A DNA stretch of 64,000 bases from Kutzneria buriramensis (GTDB lineage Bacteria > Actinomycetota > Actinomycetes > Mycobacteriales > Pseudonocardiaceae): positions 11,532,001-11,596,000 of the forward strand of contig NZ_CP144375.1 in NCBI RefSeq assembly GCF_043575855.1, read 5' to 3'. Shown piece by piece: positions 26,594 to 34,814 of the stretch; the stretch's first letter is position 1; each line of letters starts with the position of its first letter. The notes below the pieces were generated by a model. That model made no database searches. It was not told where the DNA came from and worked only from the letters and a program-made list of their open reading frames with translations. The position numbers and the translations under genes are program-made.

Positions 26594-27673
26594 TCACGAA
26601 ACGGCGTTGGTGGCGCCGGCCCGGTCCAGTGCTGTGCACACGCCGACGCCGGCGAGCAGGAACCCGGCGGCCGCGGCGAGCAGGTGGGCCTCGGGGTAAC
26701 CGCTGGCCAGCACATAGCCGGCGGCCGCGCCGGCGACTCCGGCCGCTGCGGCCAGGGCGAGGCGTCCCAGGTATCGGCGGTCCCAGCCGCGCCACAGCGC
26801 GGCGGCGACGATGACCGCTCCGGCGAGCATCGACACGCCGGCGGTGCCGAAGTTGAAGCCGTATCGCAGCGGCAGCGCCGGCACCATGAACAGCACCAGG
26901 AACCACTCCAGCGACGCGGTGACCGAGGCCATGTTCGGTCCGTGCGTCGCCGGGCGGCGCGCCCACCAGCGGGCCACCGCCAGCACGACCAGCGCCACGG
27001 CGACGGTCGGCAGCCACGAGACGGTGTGGCCGAGGTTGTAGAGGGTGACGGTGTCGTACACCGCCAGCACGACGCAGCCCAGCGCGCCGAGGGAGGCGAC
27101 GAACGGTGCCAACCGCGGCGGCCCGGCCGCGCCTTCGGACAGCAGCGGCAGCAGCAGGGGTGTCACCACGCCGGACACCACCCGGATCGCGATGTCACCG
27201 GTCGTGTACGGGCTGGGCAGATCCCACTCGATCAGGCAGAACGTCACCGTGTAGGAGGCCGACAGCAGCCACCGCGCGTGCACGGCCCGGCGGAACGCCG
27301 CCGCGCTGAACCACCGGCACACCAGCAGGTACGACAGCACGCCGAGCGGCAGCTCGATGGCCGACTGGACGTGCAGCACCGTCCACGGCCACGCCGGCAG
27401 CACGGAGGCCAGCCCGCCGAGGTCGGCCAGGTCGAACCAGCCCGGCGGCATCAATCGGGCGATACGCGAGGTGTCGCCGTGCCAGGCCTGATCGACATAC
27501 GCCGTGAACAGGACCTGGTTGACGAAGAACAGGGCGATCACGGCCACCAGCCAGGTGCCCGGATGACGCGGCCAGCTGCCGCCCGGCCGTTCCGGCGCTC
27601 CCCCGCGCGGCACCCACCACAGGCCGGCAACGGTTGCCACGACGATCAACGCCGCCAATATCAACTCCCCCAC
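26594..27673 (-). CDS. Multi-pass membrane protein of unknown function (359 aa)
   Basis: A protein with about ten hydrophobic helices spread over its whole length. Between the second and third is a longer exposed loop (residues about 60-90, AYVDQAWHGDTSRIARLMPPGW). No transporter signature, signal peptide or catalytic motif was recognised. It lies 45 bases upstream of lnt in the same direction and could share its transcript. The start MGELILAALIV puts a membrane helix at once. I can only say that it is an integral membrane protein. Confidence 0.65.
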   Translation of the reverse strand: MGELILAALIVVATVAGLWWVPRGGAPERPGGSWPRHPGTWLVAVIALFFVNQVLFTAYVDQAWHGDTSRIARLMPPGWFDLADLGGLASVLPAWPWTVLHVQSAIELPLGVLSYLLVCRWFSAAAFRRAVHARWLLSASYTVTFCLIEWDLPSPYTTGDIAIRVVSGVVTPLLLPLLSEGAAGPPRLAPFVASLGALGCVVLAVYDTVTLYNLGHTVSWLPTVAVALVVLAVARWWARRPATHGPNMASVTASLEWFLVLFMVPALPLRYGFNFGTAGVSMLAGAVIVAAALWRGWDRRYLGRLALAAAAGVAGAAAGYVLASGYPEAHLLAAAAGFLLAGVGVCTALDRAGATNAVS

Positions 27674-27798
27674 CCGCGCAGCGTAAGGCCCCCGATCGTG
27701 GGGACGGATCCCCGGCTCACCGACCGATTCCTTTTCGCGCCGAGCCGGGTCTACCTGTCGGAGGGGTCGGAACGTCCGGCCCCGACGAGGGAGGCATC

Positions 27799-28353
27799 AT
27801 GCGCAGGCTCATCGCGTCGGCGTTCGTCACGCTGGACGGCGTGGTGCAGGATCCGGGCGGGTTCGGGGAGCTCGACGGGGGCGGCTGGGCGTTGGAGTAC
27901 TTCGACGCGGCCGCGGTGGAGAGGGCGACGGCGGCGATCCTGGCCAGCGACACGTTCCTGATGGGGCGGGCGACGTTCGAGACGGTGGAACGGGCGTGGG
28001 GGCACAACACCGGGCCGTACGCCGAGGCGATGCACAAGATCGCCAAGGTCGTGGTGTCTCGCACTGTGACCGGTCCCCTGCCGTGGAACGCCACCGCGTT
28101 GACCGGCGACGCGGCGCGGACGGTCGCGCAGCTCAAGGAGGGGCCGGGCGCGGACATCATCATGTACGGCAGCTTCACGCTGATGCGGACCCTGTTGCGG
28201 CACAACCTGATCGACGAGCTCAGCCTCGGCGTGCACCCGCGTGTCCTCGGCGAGGGCACGCGCCTGTTCGACGGCTCGGCCCCGCACACCCTGCGGCTCG
28301 TGGCTGCCGAGACCGGCGCGACGGGCGTCGTCACGCTGACCTACGCGCCGTAG
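27799..28353 (+). CDS. DHFR-like protein (RibD C-terminal domain family)
   Basis: A 184-residue soluble protein. The N-terminal SAFVTLDGVVQDPGG and the FLMGRATFETV motif near residue 55, with KVVVSRTVTGPLPWN and IIMYGSFTLMRTLL later, are typical of the RibD-C/dihydrofolate-reductase fold, which usually uses NADPH. Substrates are rarely known. The ATG has GAGGGAGG as ribosome-binding site. It is followed 11 bases later by an ECF sigma gene, and such pairs are common in actinomycetes, but the functional link is not clear. Confidence 0.82.
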   Translation: MRRLIASAFVTLDGVVQDPGGFGELDGGGWALEYFDAAAVERATAAILASDTFLMGRATFETVERAWGHNTGPYAEAMHKIAKVVVSRTVTGPLPWNATALTGDAARTVAQLKEGPGADIIMYGSFTLMRTLLRHNLIDELSLGVHPRVLGEGTRLFDGSAPHTLRLVAAETGATGVVTLTYAP

Positions 28354-28364
28354 ATTCGACGCCG

Positions 28365-29279
28365 ATGGGAGATTTCTCGACCGACACCGAGCCCTACCGG
28401 CGCGAGCTGCTCGCCCACTGCTACCGCATGCTCGGCTCATTCGACGACGCCGAGGACGCGGTGCAGGAGACCTACCTGCGGGCGTGGCGGGCGTACGAGG
28501 GGTTCGAGGGCCGGGCGTCGGTGCGCACGTGGCTGCACCAGATCGCCACCAACGCCTGCCTTTCGGCGTTGTCGCACCGCAGCCGGCGGTTCCTGCCGTC
28601 CGGTCTCGGCGGGCCGGTGGACGACCCGGCGGCTGTGCCGGTGACCGCCGATGTGGCGTGGGTGCAGCCCGTGCCGGACTCGGTGCTGGATCCGGCGACG
28701 ATCGTGGCGTCGCGGGACAGCCTACGGCTGGCGTTGATCGCCACGCTTCAGGCGCTGCCGGGGCGTCAGCGGGCGGTGTTCATCCTGCGCGACGTCATGT
28801 CGTGGCCGGCTTCAGACGTCGCGCAGGTCATGGGCACCAGCACTGCCGCCGTGAAGAGCACGCTGCAACGCGCGCGGGCCCGGCTGGCCGAAGAACCGCC
28901 CGACGTGGAGCGGGCGGTCGAGCCGGGGCAGCTGGAACCCGTGCTGGGGCACTACATCGCCGCCGTCGAACACGCCGACGGCGCCGCGCTGGAACGCGTG
29001 CTGCGCGCCGACGCCTGCCTGGAGGCGACGCCGTTCAGCACCTGGTTCTCTGGCCGCGCCACCTGCGTGCCATACCTGGTGCGGCAGGTGCTGGGCTCCC
29101 CCGGCGACTGGCGACTGCTCCCCACCAGCGCCAATGGCCAACCCGCCGCCGTCGGCTACCACCGCGGCGCCGCCTACGGCCTGCTCGTACTCACGGTGAC
29201 TCCCACAGGCATCGCCCGCATCCACGCCTTCGGCGACCCCGCGCTGGTGAAACGCTTCGGCTTCCCGCCAACGCTGTGA
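28365..29279 (+). CDS. ECF sigma factor with C-terminal SnoaL-like domain
   Basis: A 304-residue sigma factor. Region 2 is residues about 10-75 (YRMLGSFDDAEDAVQETYLRAWRAY, then RTWLHQIATNACL) and region 4 about 125-180 (LPGRQRAVFILRDVMSWPASDVAQVMGTS, then STLQRARARL). The last 110 residues (VLGHYIAAVEHADGAALERVL) look like a SnoaL/NTF2 domain that replaces an anti-sigma factor in such ECF groups. Regulation by a small ligand bound to that domain has been proposed for the family. It is probably transcribed with the DHFR-like gene. Confidence 0.88.
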   Translation: MGDFSTDTEPYRRELLAHCYRMLGSFDDAEDAVQETYLRAWRAYEGFEGRASVRTWLHQIATNACLSALSHRSRRFLPSGLGGPVDDPAAVPVTADVAWVQPVPDSVLDPATIVASRDSLRLALIATLQALPGRQRAVFILRDVMSWPASDVAQVMGTSTAAVKSTLQRARARLAEEPPDVERAVEPGQLEPVLGHYIAAVEHADGAALERVLRADACLEATPFSTWFSGRATCVPYLVRQVLGSPGDWRLLPTSANGQPAAVGYHRGAAYGLLVLTVTPTGIARIHAFGDPALVKRFGFPPTL

Positions 29280-29280
29280 A

Positions 29281-29364
29281 CCCCGCGAGTCGCGCCCACA
29301 GCCAGGACGAATGTATGAACCGGAATTCATACCTTCGTTCTGGTGCTCAGCGCGACTCGCGGGG
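29281..29364. repeat. 84-base nested palindrome between convergent genes
   Basis: An outer inverted repeat (CCCCGCGAGTCGCGC at 29281-29295, complement at 29350-29364) encloses CCAGGACGAA/TTCGTTCTGG with one mismatch and a central GTATGAA/TTCATAC. Nearly the whole unit folds on itself. Position fits a terminator for the sigma and kal genes, but it is much longer than usual and lacks a U tract. Confidence 0.8.
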
Positions 29365-29367
29365 GTT

Positions 29368-29754
29368 TCAGGACTGGGGGACTACTACGGTGCCGGTGGC
29401 CTGGGTGGCGATCACCGGCTCCGTGAGGACCTCGGCGGCGGAGGCGCCCTTGTCGGGGGTGGCCCGGCACACGACCCGGAGTTCGAACGACACGCCGCGG
29501 GAGCGGGTGCCGATGCGGGTGAGGGTGGCGGTGGCCTCGACGACGTCACCGGCGCGCAGCGGCGCCAGGAACTTCACGGAGTCGTAGCCGGCGAACAGCC
29601 CCTCGTCGCCGTCGGTGCGGATGCACAACTCGGTGGCGACATCGCCGAACATGCCCAGCCCGTACGCGCCGTCGACCAGGTTGCCGCCGTAATGCGCATG
29701 CGAGTACGGCACGTACCGCCGATGCGTCACGGAGAAGCCCTCGACCAGACTCAC
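29368..29754 (-). CDS. kal: 3-aminobutyryl-CoA ammonia-lyase (hotdog fold)
   Basis: A 128-residue hotdog-fold protein. Its start (VEGFSVTHRRYVPYSHAHYGGNLVDGAYGLGMFGDVATEL) is characteristic of Kal, which removes ammonia from 3-aminobutyryl-CoA to give crotonyl-CoA in lysine fermentation. The hotdog helix and the EATATLTRIGTRSRGVSFELRVV strands follow. The GTG start overlaps kamE by four bases. The call relies on both the sequence pattern and the neighbouring lysine genes; a generic thioesterase is the alternative. Confidence 0.85.
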   Translation of the reverse strand: MSLVEGFSVTHRRYVPYSHAHYGGNLVDGAYGLGMFGDVATELCIRTDGDEGLFAGYDSVKFLAPLRAGDVVEATATLTRIGTRSRGVSFELRVVCRATPDKGASAAEVLTEPVIATQATGTVVVPQS

Positions 29755-30497
29755 GCTGCCACGCCCCTCTGCGAAATGGTGTGCACGAGATAACTGGCGA
29801 CCTCGCCCGGAGTGGTGCCACGCCCGAACACGCGGTCCACGCCCAGCTCACCGGCCATCAGCGGATCGAAACGCGGACCGCCGGCGACCAGGGTGGGCCG
29901 GGAAGAGCCCATGGCCTCCCGGAACGCCGCCGACATCTCCTGGGTGTTGAGGATGTGCGCGTCCCGCTGCGTGACGACCTGCGACACCAGCACGGCGTCG
30001 GCCCGCTCCGACCGCGCCCGCTTCACCAGCTCCGGCACCGACACCTGCGCGCCCAGGTTCACCACCCGCAGCTCCCGGTAGTACTCCAGGCCCTTCTCGC
30101 CGGCGAAGCCCTTGATGTTGAGGATCGCGTCGATGCCGACGGTGTGCGCGTCGGTCCCGATGCACGCCCCGACGACTACCAGCTTGCGCCCCAACGAGTT
30201 CTTCACGGTCGAGTTGACCTCGTGCGGCGACAGGAGCGGATACTCCCGCTCCACCACACGCACCTCGTCGAGGTCCACGAGGTGGCTGACCGACCCGTAC
30301 ACGACGACGAACGTGAAGTCCGAGCCGATGGCGTGCGAGTGCACGACCATCGCCGGGTCCATACCCATCTTGTTCGCCAACTGCTGCGCGGCGCCCTCCG
30401 CACGCGGACCGTGCGGCACCGGCAGCGTGAACGACATCTGCACCATGCCGTCGCCGGTCGTGTCGCCATAGGGCCGCACATAACGCTTCTCGCTCAC
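29751..30497 (-). CDS. kamE: Lysine 5,6-aminomutase beta subunit (B12-binding)
   Basis: A 248-residue subunit that binds adenosylcobalamin and PLP. GACIGTDAHTVGIDAILN gives the base-off B12 motif DxHxxG at about residues 116-121, and SQVVTQRDAH and LVAGGPRFDPLMAGELGVDRVFGRGT are the lower cobalamin-fold loops. An N-terminal domain (residues 1-90) contacts the alpha subunit. The GTG start overlaps the kamD stop by four bases. With KamD it moves the 6-amino group of beta-lysine to C5. Confidence 0.95.
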   Translation of the reverse strand: MSEKRYVRPYGDTTGDGMVQMSFTLPVPHGPRAEGAAQQLANKMGMDPAMVVHSHAIGSDFTFVVVYGSVSHLVDLDEVRVVEREYPLLSPHEVNSTVKNSLGRKLVVVGACIGTDAHTVGIDAILNIKGFAGEKGLEYYRELRVVNLGAQVSVPELVKRARSERADAVLVSQVVTQRDAHILNTQEMSAAFREAMGSSRPTLVAGGPRFDPLMAGELGVDRVFGRGTTPGEVASYLVHTISQRGVAA

Positions 30498-32062
30498 AGC
30501 CCCGCCTCCAGCAGCTCACTCGCCGGGTTCACGTAACCGTCGGCCTTCGCCACCACGCCGTCCGCGCCCTTGCCGCCATCGGCGGGACGCTTCATCAACC
30601 CGAACGTGCCCTCGGCGATCGCCCGCAGCAGACCCTCGTCCACGATCCGCTCCAGCAGGTCGACGGCCTCCCCCAGCACCTGCTCGGCCCGCTTCACGAT
30701 GAACCCGTCGGGCGAGGGCCGGAAGTCCTCGGCCAGGTTGCCGGCCGCGCCCAGCACGTACTTCACGTTGGCCAGCGCCAGGTCCCGGTCGGACAGGAAC
30801 GGCGTCACCACCGCCTCGGTCATCATGCCCACCAACAGGATCGACTGACCCGTGAGGACACCGGCCAGGTTGAAGAACCCGTCGAGCAGGTAGCCGTTGA
30901 ACACGTCGCCGGTCATGTGCTTGGTCGGCGGCATCCACTTCAGCGGCGCGTCCGGGAACAACTCCCGCGCCAGCAGCGCGTGCGCCAGCTCCAGACGGAA
31001 CGAGTCCGGCACCTTCGGGTTGATCTCGAACGCGTGCCCCAGCCCCAGCAGCTCGTCGGGCAGGCCGGCCTCGTGCGCGAACCGCTCGTTGAGCAGCTGC
31101 GACACCGTCACGGTGTGCGCGGCGTCCACGGCGTCGGCGGTGGTGAGGTAGTTGTCCTCGCCGGTGTTGATGATGATCCCCGCCCGCGCGTGCACCTGCC
31201 GCGAGAACCGCTGGTCCACGAACGTCCGGATCGGGTTGATGTCCCGGAACAGGATCCCGTACATCGAGTCGTTCAACATCATGTCCAGCCGCTCGAGGCC
31301 CGCCAGCACGGCGATCTCCGGCATGCACAGGCCCGACGCGTAGTTGGTCAGCCGCACGTACCGGCCGACCTCCTTGGACACCTCGTCCAGCGCCGCCCGC
31401 ATGATCCGGAAGTTCTCCTGCGTGGCGTACGTGCCGGCGAACCCGTGGTGCGTGGCGCCTTCCGGCACGTAGTCCAGCAGCGACTGACCGGTGGAGCGGA
31501 TCACCGCGATGATGTCCGCGCCGGCCCGCGCGGCGTTGCACGCCTGCACGACGTCCTCGTCGATGTCACCGGTCGCGACGATCAGATAGATCCACGGGCG
31601 CTGCGGCGGATCCCCCAGCTTCGCCACCAGCTTGTCCCGCTGCCCGCGGTTGCGGTCGACGGTGCGCAGGCCCTTCGCGACGGCGGTCCTCGCCGCCTTC
31701 CCGGCGCGCTCCGCGTCCTTCCCGGACGGCACCGTGAACTGGATCTGCCCGGCGGCGGTCGCCTCGGCGAGCTCGGTCAACGACCCCAGGTCGTGCTCGC
31801 GCAGCGCGTGGAACGCCGGCAGCACCGCGCCGTGCTCCAGCCCGCACTGCTCCCTGATCGTGTCGACGACCCGGTTGACCCACGGCACGTCACCCGCGCG
31901 ATGCGTGGTGTCCGCGCCGGTGATCCCCGCCAACCGCAACGTCGCCCGCTCCACCGCGACCGTCGTGTGCGCACGCGCCAGCTCGATCACCGGCTCCGCG
32001 GCCCGCGCCGCCAGCGCGCGAGCCCGCCCGGTGACCTCCGGGTCCAGATCCAGCAACGTCAC
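30494..32062 (-). CDS. kamD: Lysine 5,6-aminomutase alpha subunit
   Basis: A 522-residue TIM-barrel catalytic subunit that binds PLP with KamE. Residues about 210-330 (STGQSLLDYVPEGATHHGF, YVRLTNYASGLCMPEIAVLA and DMMLNDSMYGILFRDINP) are highly characteristic of KamD. The C-terminal helical part (LPDELLGLGHAFEINP, then PPTKHMTGDVFNGYL) also matches. The GTG at 32060-32062 overlaps the amidohydrolase gene by four bases. Length is standard. The reaction is the second rearrangement of the lysine pathway, after KamA. Confidence 0.95.
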   Translation of the reverse strand: MTLLDLDPEVTGRARALAARAAEPVIELARAHTTVAVERATLRLAGITGADTTHRAGDVPWVNRVVDTIREQCGLEHGAVLPAFHALREHDLGSLTELAEATAAGQIQFTVPSGKDAERAGKAARTAVAKGLRTVDRNRGQRDKLVAKLGDPPQRPWIYLIVATGDIDEDVVQACNAARAGADIIAVIRSTGQSLLDYVPEGATHHGFAGTYATQENFRIMRAALDEVSKEVGRYVRLTNYASGLCMPEIAVLAGLERLDMMLNDSMYGILFRDINPIRTFVDQRFSRQVHARAGIIINTGEDNYLTTADAVDAAHTVTVSQLLNERFAHEAGLPDELLGLGHAFEINPKVPDSFRLELAHALLARELFPDAPLKWMPPTKHMTGDVFNGYLLDGFFNLAGVLTGQSILLVGMMTEAVVTPFLSDRDLALANVKYVLGAAGNLAEDFRPSPDGFIVKRAEQVLGEAVDLLERIVDEGLLRAIAEGTFGLMKRPADGGKGADGVVAKADGYVNPASELLEAGL

Positions 32063-33675
32063 CCAAGCGCCCCTTCCCGTTCGTAGATCACCTGACCGCA
32101 CAACACCGTGCGCAGGCACTCCGGCAGCACCGCCCCCGGCTCCAGCACCGGCAGCGCCGGCACCCGCGACCGCGGATCCGTCGACCACCGCTGCACCCGC
32201 GAATCCGACGCCCCCACCACCAGCTCATCCGCACGCCACACCGCGTACGTCGCCGGCGCGCCCGGCACCAACGTCCCCGTCACGCCGTCATCCACGCCCG
32301 CCGCGCGCCAACCGCCGCGCGTGTGCGCCGTGAACGCCGCGCGTGGCAACACACCGAAGCCGTCGGTGCGGTGGTGCACCGCCGCGCGCACCGACTCCCA
32401 CGGATCGACCCGCGTCACCGGGGCGTCCGAGCCCAGCGCGAGCAAAGCCCCGGCCGCCGCGAGCTGCGAGAACGGGTTCAGCTGCGTACCCCGCTCCGCA
32501 CCCAGCCGCCGCACATACATGCCGTCCGGCCCGCCCCACGTCGCGTCGAACAACGGCTGCACCGACGCCACCACACCCCAGCTCGCCAGCTTCGCCGCCT
32601 GCTCCGCGGACACCATCTCCACGTGCTCCAGACGATGCCGGCACGCCGCCAGCTCCGGCGCACCCACCTGCTTCTCCGCCAACTCGAACCCGGCCACCAC
32701 CTCGGCCACCGCGGCGTCACCAATCACGTGAAAACCGGCCTGCATGCCGGCCACGGTGCACGCCAGCACGTGATCCGCGATAGCCGCCGCGTCCAGGTAC
32801 AGCGCGCCGGAGTTGCCGGGATCGTCGACGTACGGCGAGCACAGCGCGGCCGTCCGCGAGCCGAGAGCGCCATCGACGAACAGGTCACCGGCCGCGCCAC
32901 GTGCGCCCAGCGCCTTGGCGGTGCCCACACCGCCGAGCTCGCCCCAGTATCCGACGACCTGCGGGCCACCGGTCAACGCCAACAGCTCTGCCAAATCCTC
33001 ACGCGAGGAGATGTCCGGCCCCGCGCACTCGTGCACCGAAGCCACACCCCGCGACGCCGCCAACGCCAGAAACGCCTCCTGCGCCTGCCGCCGCTGCGCC
33101 GGCGCCACCGCGTCCTTCGCCGCCCGCCGCACCTCGTGATGCGCCGCCCGCGACAACGGCCCCGACTCCGACCAGCCGTCCGAGTCCCGCGCGCGAGACG
33201 CCAACTCGACCAACGCCGTCGACACCAGCGCGGAGTGCACGTCGATCCGCGACAGATACACCGGCCGACCGCTCGCCGCCTCGTCCAGCTCCGCACGCGT
33301 CGGCGGCCGGCCCTCGGCGAAGCGCGTCTCGTCCCAGCCGTGACCCCACACCGCGGCACCCGGAGCCTGCTTCACCGCCGACAACACGTCCTGCACCGAC
33401 CGCGCGCCCGTCAGGTCGACACCGGTCAGCAACAACCCCGCGGACGTCGCATGCACGTGGGCATCCACGAACGCCGGCGCCACGAACGCGCCGTCCAGAT
33501 GCACCACCTCTGCACTCTCGCCGTACAACGCGACACCAGGCGTGTCCTGACCCACCCACACGACCTGACCGTCCGCCACCGCCATCGCAGTGGCATCCGG
33601 CGACGCCGAGGAGTAGATCCGGCCACCGACCAACAGGGTTGTTTGCCCAAAAAATTGACGCTGCACAGTGCTCAC
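32059..33675 (-). CDS. Amidohydrolase (YtcJ-like metal-dependent hydrolase) inside the lysine operon
   Basis: A 538-residue hydrolase. FVDAHVHATSAGLLL near residue 64 gives the HxH metal motif; HVIGDAAVAEVV and HRLEHVEMVS supply further metal or active-site His; LGSDAPVTRVDPWESVRAAV gives the catalytic Asp. This is the Amidohydro_3/YtcJ type, usually acting on amide or N-acyl bonds. It is translationally coupled by GTGA overlaps to kdd and kamD. No hydrolase is needed in the known pathway, so it may free lysine from an N-acyl or lactam form. That is inference. Confidence 0.85.
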   Translation of the reverse strand: MSTVQRQFFGQTTLLVGGRIYSSASPDATAMAVADGQVVWVGQDTPGVALYGESAEVVHLDGAFVAPAFVDAHVHATSAGLLLTGVDLTGARSVQDVLSAVKQAPGAAVWGHGWDETRFAEGRPPTRAELDEAASGRPVYLSRIDVHSALVSTALVELASRARDSDGWSESGPLSRAAHHEVRRAAKDAVAPAQRRQAQEAFLALAASRGVASVHECAGPDISSREDLAELLALTGGPQVVGYWGELGGVGTAKALGARGAAGDLFVDGALGSRTAALCSPYVDDPGNSGALYLDAAAIADHVLACTVAGMQAGFHVIGDAAVAEVVAGFELAEKQVGAPELAACRHRLEHVEMVSAEQAAKLASWGVVASVQPLFDATWGGPDGMYVRRLGAERGTQLNPFSQLAAAGALLALGSDAPVTRVDPWESVRAAVHHRTDGFGVLPRAAFTAHTRGGWRAAGVDDGVTGTLVPGAPATYAVWRADELVVGASDSRVQRWSTDPRSRVPALPVLEPGAVLPECLRTVLCGQVIYEREGALG

Positions 33676-34712
33676 GATCCGGCAGTCTGCCGCTCCCGGC
33701 CACGGAACAGCGCCAGCACCCCCGGCGTCCGCCGCACCAGATCCAGCGCGAACTCCGCATGTCCGGGCACATATCCGTTGCCGATGAGCATCTCCACGTC
33801 CGCCGCCACGCCCTCCGCGCCCAGCGCGGCCGCCGAGAACGACGTCGCCATCGAGAAGAAGATCACAGTGCCGCCCGCCGCCGTGGCCAGGATCGCCCCG
33901 TGCTCGCAGCCCGCGACGTCCACGCACACCACGGTCACCTCAACCGGCTCACCCACCGCCTCCGCGACCGCCACCGGGTTCCGCGCGTCCGCGATGACCA
34001 CCTCGTCGGCCAGGCCGGTCTCACGAACCGCGGCCGCCTCGCCCTCGGTGGGAACCAGCGCCACCAGCCGGGTGGCACCTGCCGCGCGGGCGGCCGCCAG
34101 CGACAGCGACCCCGACTTGCCGCCGCCACCCAACACGCACACCGACTTCGCCCCGCGCGCCCGCACCACGCGGTCCGTCAACGCCGGCGCGCCGCACACG
34201 TCCAGGACGGACAACGCCAGCTCATCGGGCATGTCGTCGGGCAGAACCGCGGCGATCGACCGCCCGAACAGCACCGCGGTGCCCTCGCACGGCACCTGCT
34301 CGCCGAGGCCATCCCACTGGGCCAAGCCGTCGGTGATGCGGAGCGGCGTCAACGTCAGAGACACCAGAGTCGCAACACGGTCGCCCTTGCGAAGGCCGAG
34401 AGGGGAGTCCGGACCGACGGCGGCGACCGTGCCCAGCAGCATGCCGCCGGACCCCGTCACCGGATTCTGCATCTTCCCCCGCGCGCCCACGATGTCCAGC
34501 ACGGCCTGGCGCACGGCAGCCCCGGAGCCGTGCGCCTCCCTCAGCTGCCGATACGACGCGGCATCCAAGTTCAACCGCTCCACCGCGACCACCACCTCGT
34601 CCGGCCACGGCGACGGATCCGCGTCCAGCACCTCGGCCTGCTGCGGCAGCACGCCCGACGGCGCCAACACCCGGTGCAACCCGATCGGCGACCCGGTCAC
34701 GTCACCCGTCAT
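33672..34712 (-). CDS. kdd: L-erythro-3,5-diaminohexanoate dehydrogenase
   Basis: A 346-residue oxidoreductase. SVCVLGGGGKSGSLSLAAARAAGAT near residue 195 is the nucleotide-binding loop; GARGKMQNPVTGSGGMLLGTV and LSVLDVCGAPALTDRVV are typical of Kdd. It oxidises 3,5-diaminohexanoate to 5-amino-3-oxohexanoate with NAD. The ATG at 34710-34712 has AAGGAG upstream. It is the first gene of the leftward lysine operon, divergent from kamA. Its product would next need Kce, not encoded here. Confidence 0.92.
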   Translation of the reverse strand: MTGDVTGSPIGLHRVLAPSGVLPQQAEVLDADPSPWPDEVVVAVERLNLDAASYRQLREAHGSGAAVRQAVLDIVGARGKMQNPVTGSGGMLLGTVAAVGPDSPLGLRKGDRVATLVSLTLTPLRITDGLAQWDGLGEQVPCEGTAVLFGRSIAAVLPDDMPDELALSVLDVCGAPALTDRVVRARGAKSVCVLGGGGKSGSLSLAAARAAGATRLVALVPTEGEAAAVRETGLADEVVIADARNPVAVAEAVGEPVEVTVVCVDVAGCEHGAILATAAGGTVIFFSMATSFSAAALGAEGVAADVEMLIGNGYVPGHAEFALDLVRRTPGVLALFRGRERQTAGS

Positions 34713-34814
34713 CCCGAACTCCTTCGCAACTGGACGCGGCCACGCCGGAAGATTTACGTTCAGCCGACGCTCTGGCAGCATATCTTTACGTACCCCTGAG
34801 GGCGAGGAGTAGGG
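34713..34814. promoter_or_regulatory. Divergent control region between kdd and kamA
   Basis: A 102-base gap that must hold both promoters. TTTACGT occurs at 34753-34759 and again at 34785-34791, 32 bases apart (about three helical turns). Such direct repeats could be half-sites of a shared regulator. The kamA ribosome-binding site is GGGCGAGGAGTAGGG directly before the ATG. Confidence 0.5.

Noticed and set aside
29281..29364. CRISPR-like or tRNA-like structure suggested by nested stems
   Set aside because: There is a single palindrome without spacer repeats, and no T-loop or CCA-type features of a tRNA.
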